Shown: positions 6,399-6,540 of the stretch, one piece after another | How positions within the stretch are numbered: position 1 is the first letter of the stretch | Layout of the letters: each line of letters opens with the position of its first letter | Assembly: GCA_020442505.1 (NCBI GenBank) | Contig: JAGRJZ010000155.1 | Span: forward strand, 1-6,540 | Source: Alphaproteobacteria bacterium | GTDB taxonomy: Bacteria > Pseudomonadota > Alphaproteobacteria > Micavibrionales > Micavibrionaceae | Length of the DNA: 6,540 nt | Reading direction: 5' to 3' | Notes under the pieces: generated by a model | Told to the model about the DNA's origin: nothing | The model's input: the letters and a program-made list of their open reading frames with translations, nothing else | Databases searched by the model: none | Position numbers and translations under genes: made by a program

Positions 6399-6540
6399 AT
6401 GGCGGGAAAAGAATTATCAAGCGAACAGAGAGCGGCCTTCGGTGCCGCGAGTCCGCAACACCCGCTAATGGGCCAGCAGCATTTGACCGTTGGGTCTCAG
6501 ACCGTTGATGTGGCAATCGGCAACGGATTCGATCCAACAA
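6399..6540 (+). CDS. Unrecognised protein, N-terminal 47 residues (runs off right edge)
   Basis: ATG at 6399 follows GGAGGG (6384-6389) at a spacing of 9 bases, and the frame stays open to the window edge. The visible start is MAGKELSSEQRAAFGAASPQ, then HPLMGQQHLTVGSQTVDVAI and GNGFDPT. There is no signal peptide or membrane segment; the region is mildly polar, with a possible beta-prone patch (LTVGSQTVDVAIGNG). I do not recognise a family and assign no function. It is oriented away from the aminotransferase operon, beyond the intergenic region holding the transposase relic, and may begin a new unit. The strong ribosome binding site makes it likely to be a real gene. Confidence 0.6.
   Translation, partial: MAGKELSSEQRAAFGAASPQHPLMGQQHLTVGSQTVDVAIGNGFDPT

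Overview
The window looks like alphaproteobacterial chromosomal DNA. The partial AddB at the left edge is of the alphaproteobacterial type. The SerA is the long form with an intervening domain plus an ACT domain. The genes are moderately GC-rich, while the long intergenic stretch at the right is AT-rich. I cannot name a genus from the sequence alone.

Layout from left to right. (1) 1-1376, minus strand: the first 458 codons of addB, running off the left edge. (2) 1377-1499: a short divergent intergenic region carrying the serA ribosome binding site. (3) 1500-3104, plus strand: serA, which commits 3-phosphoglycerate to serine synthesis. (4) 3105-4121, minus strand: kdsD/kpsF, arabinose-5-phosphate isomerase, the entry to Kdo and LPS synthesis. 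Its stop codon abuts the serA stop with no base between. (5) 4151-4177: a strong intrinsic terminator for the minus-strand unit behind it. (6) 4194-4460, minus: a small two-helix YgaP-like (DUF2892) membrane protein with a cysteine-rich tail. (7) 4497-5702, minus: a fold-type I PLP aminotransferase. Genes 6 and 7 look like a two-gene operon ending at the terminator. (8) 5703-6398: about 700 bases without an intact gene. This holds a GC-rich, hairpin-rich leader next to the aminotransferase start, very AT-rich DNA, a decayed IS481-type transposase C-terminus, and a possible 24-codon leader ORF. (9) 6399-6540, plus: the first 47 codons of an unrecognised gene running off the right edge.

The identified genes are core metabolism and maintenance: recombination repair, serine synthesis, Kdo precursor synthesis and amino-acid transamination. 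SerA and the aminotransferase could both serve amino-acid metabolism, but they are in separate transcription units and nothing in the sequence links them directly.

The least ordinary part is 5700-6400. It has a structured element bounded by 9-base inverted repeats at the aminotransferase leader. It also has a short upstream ORF whose 3' end folds over the ribosome binding site of the unknown right-hand gene. No obvious defence system, CRISPR array, tRNA or rRNA was seen.
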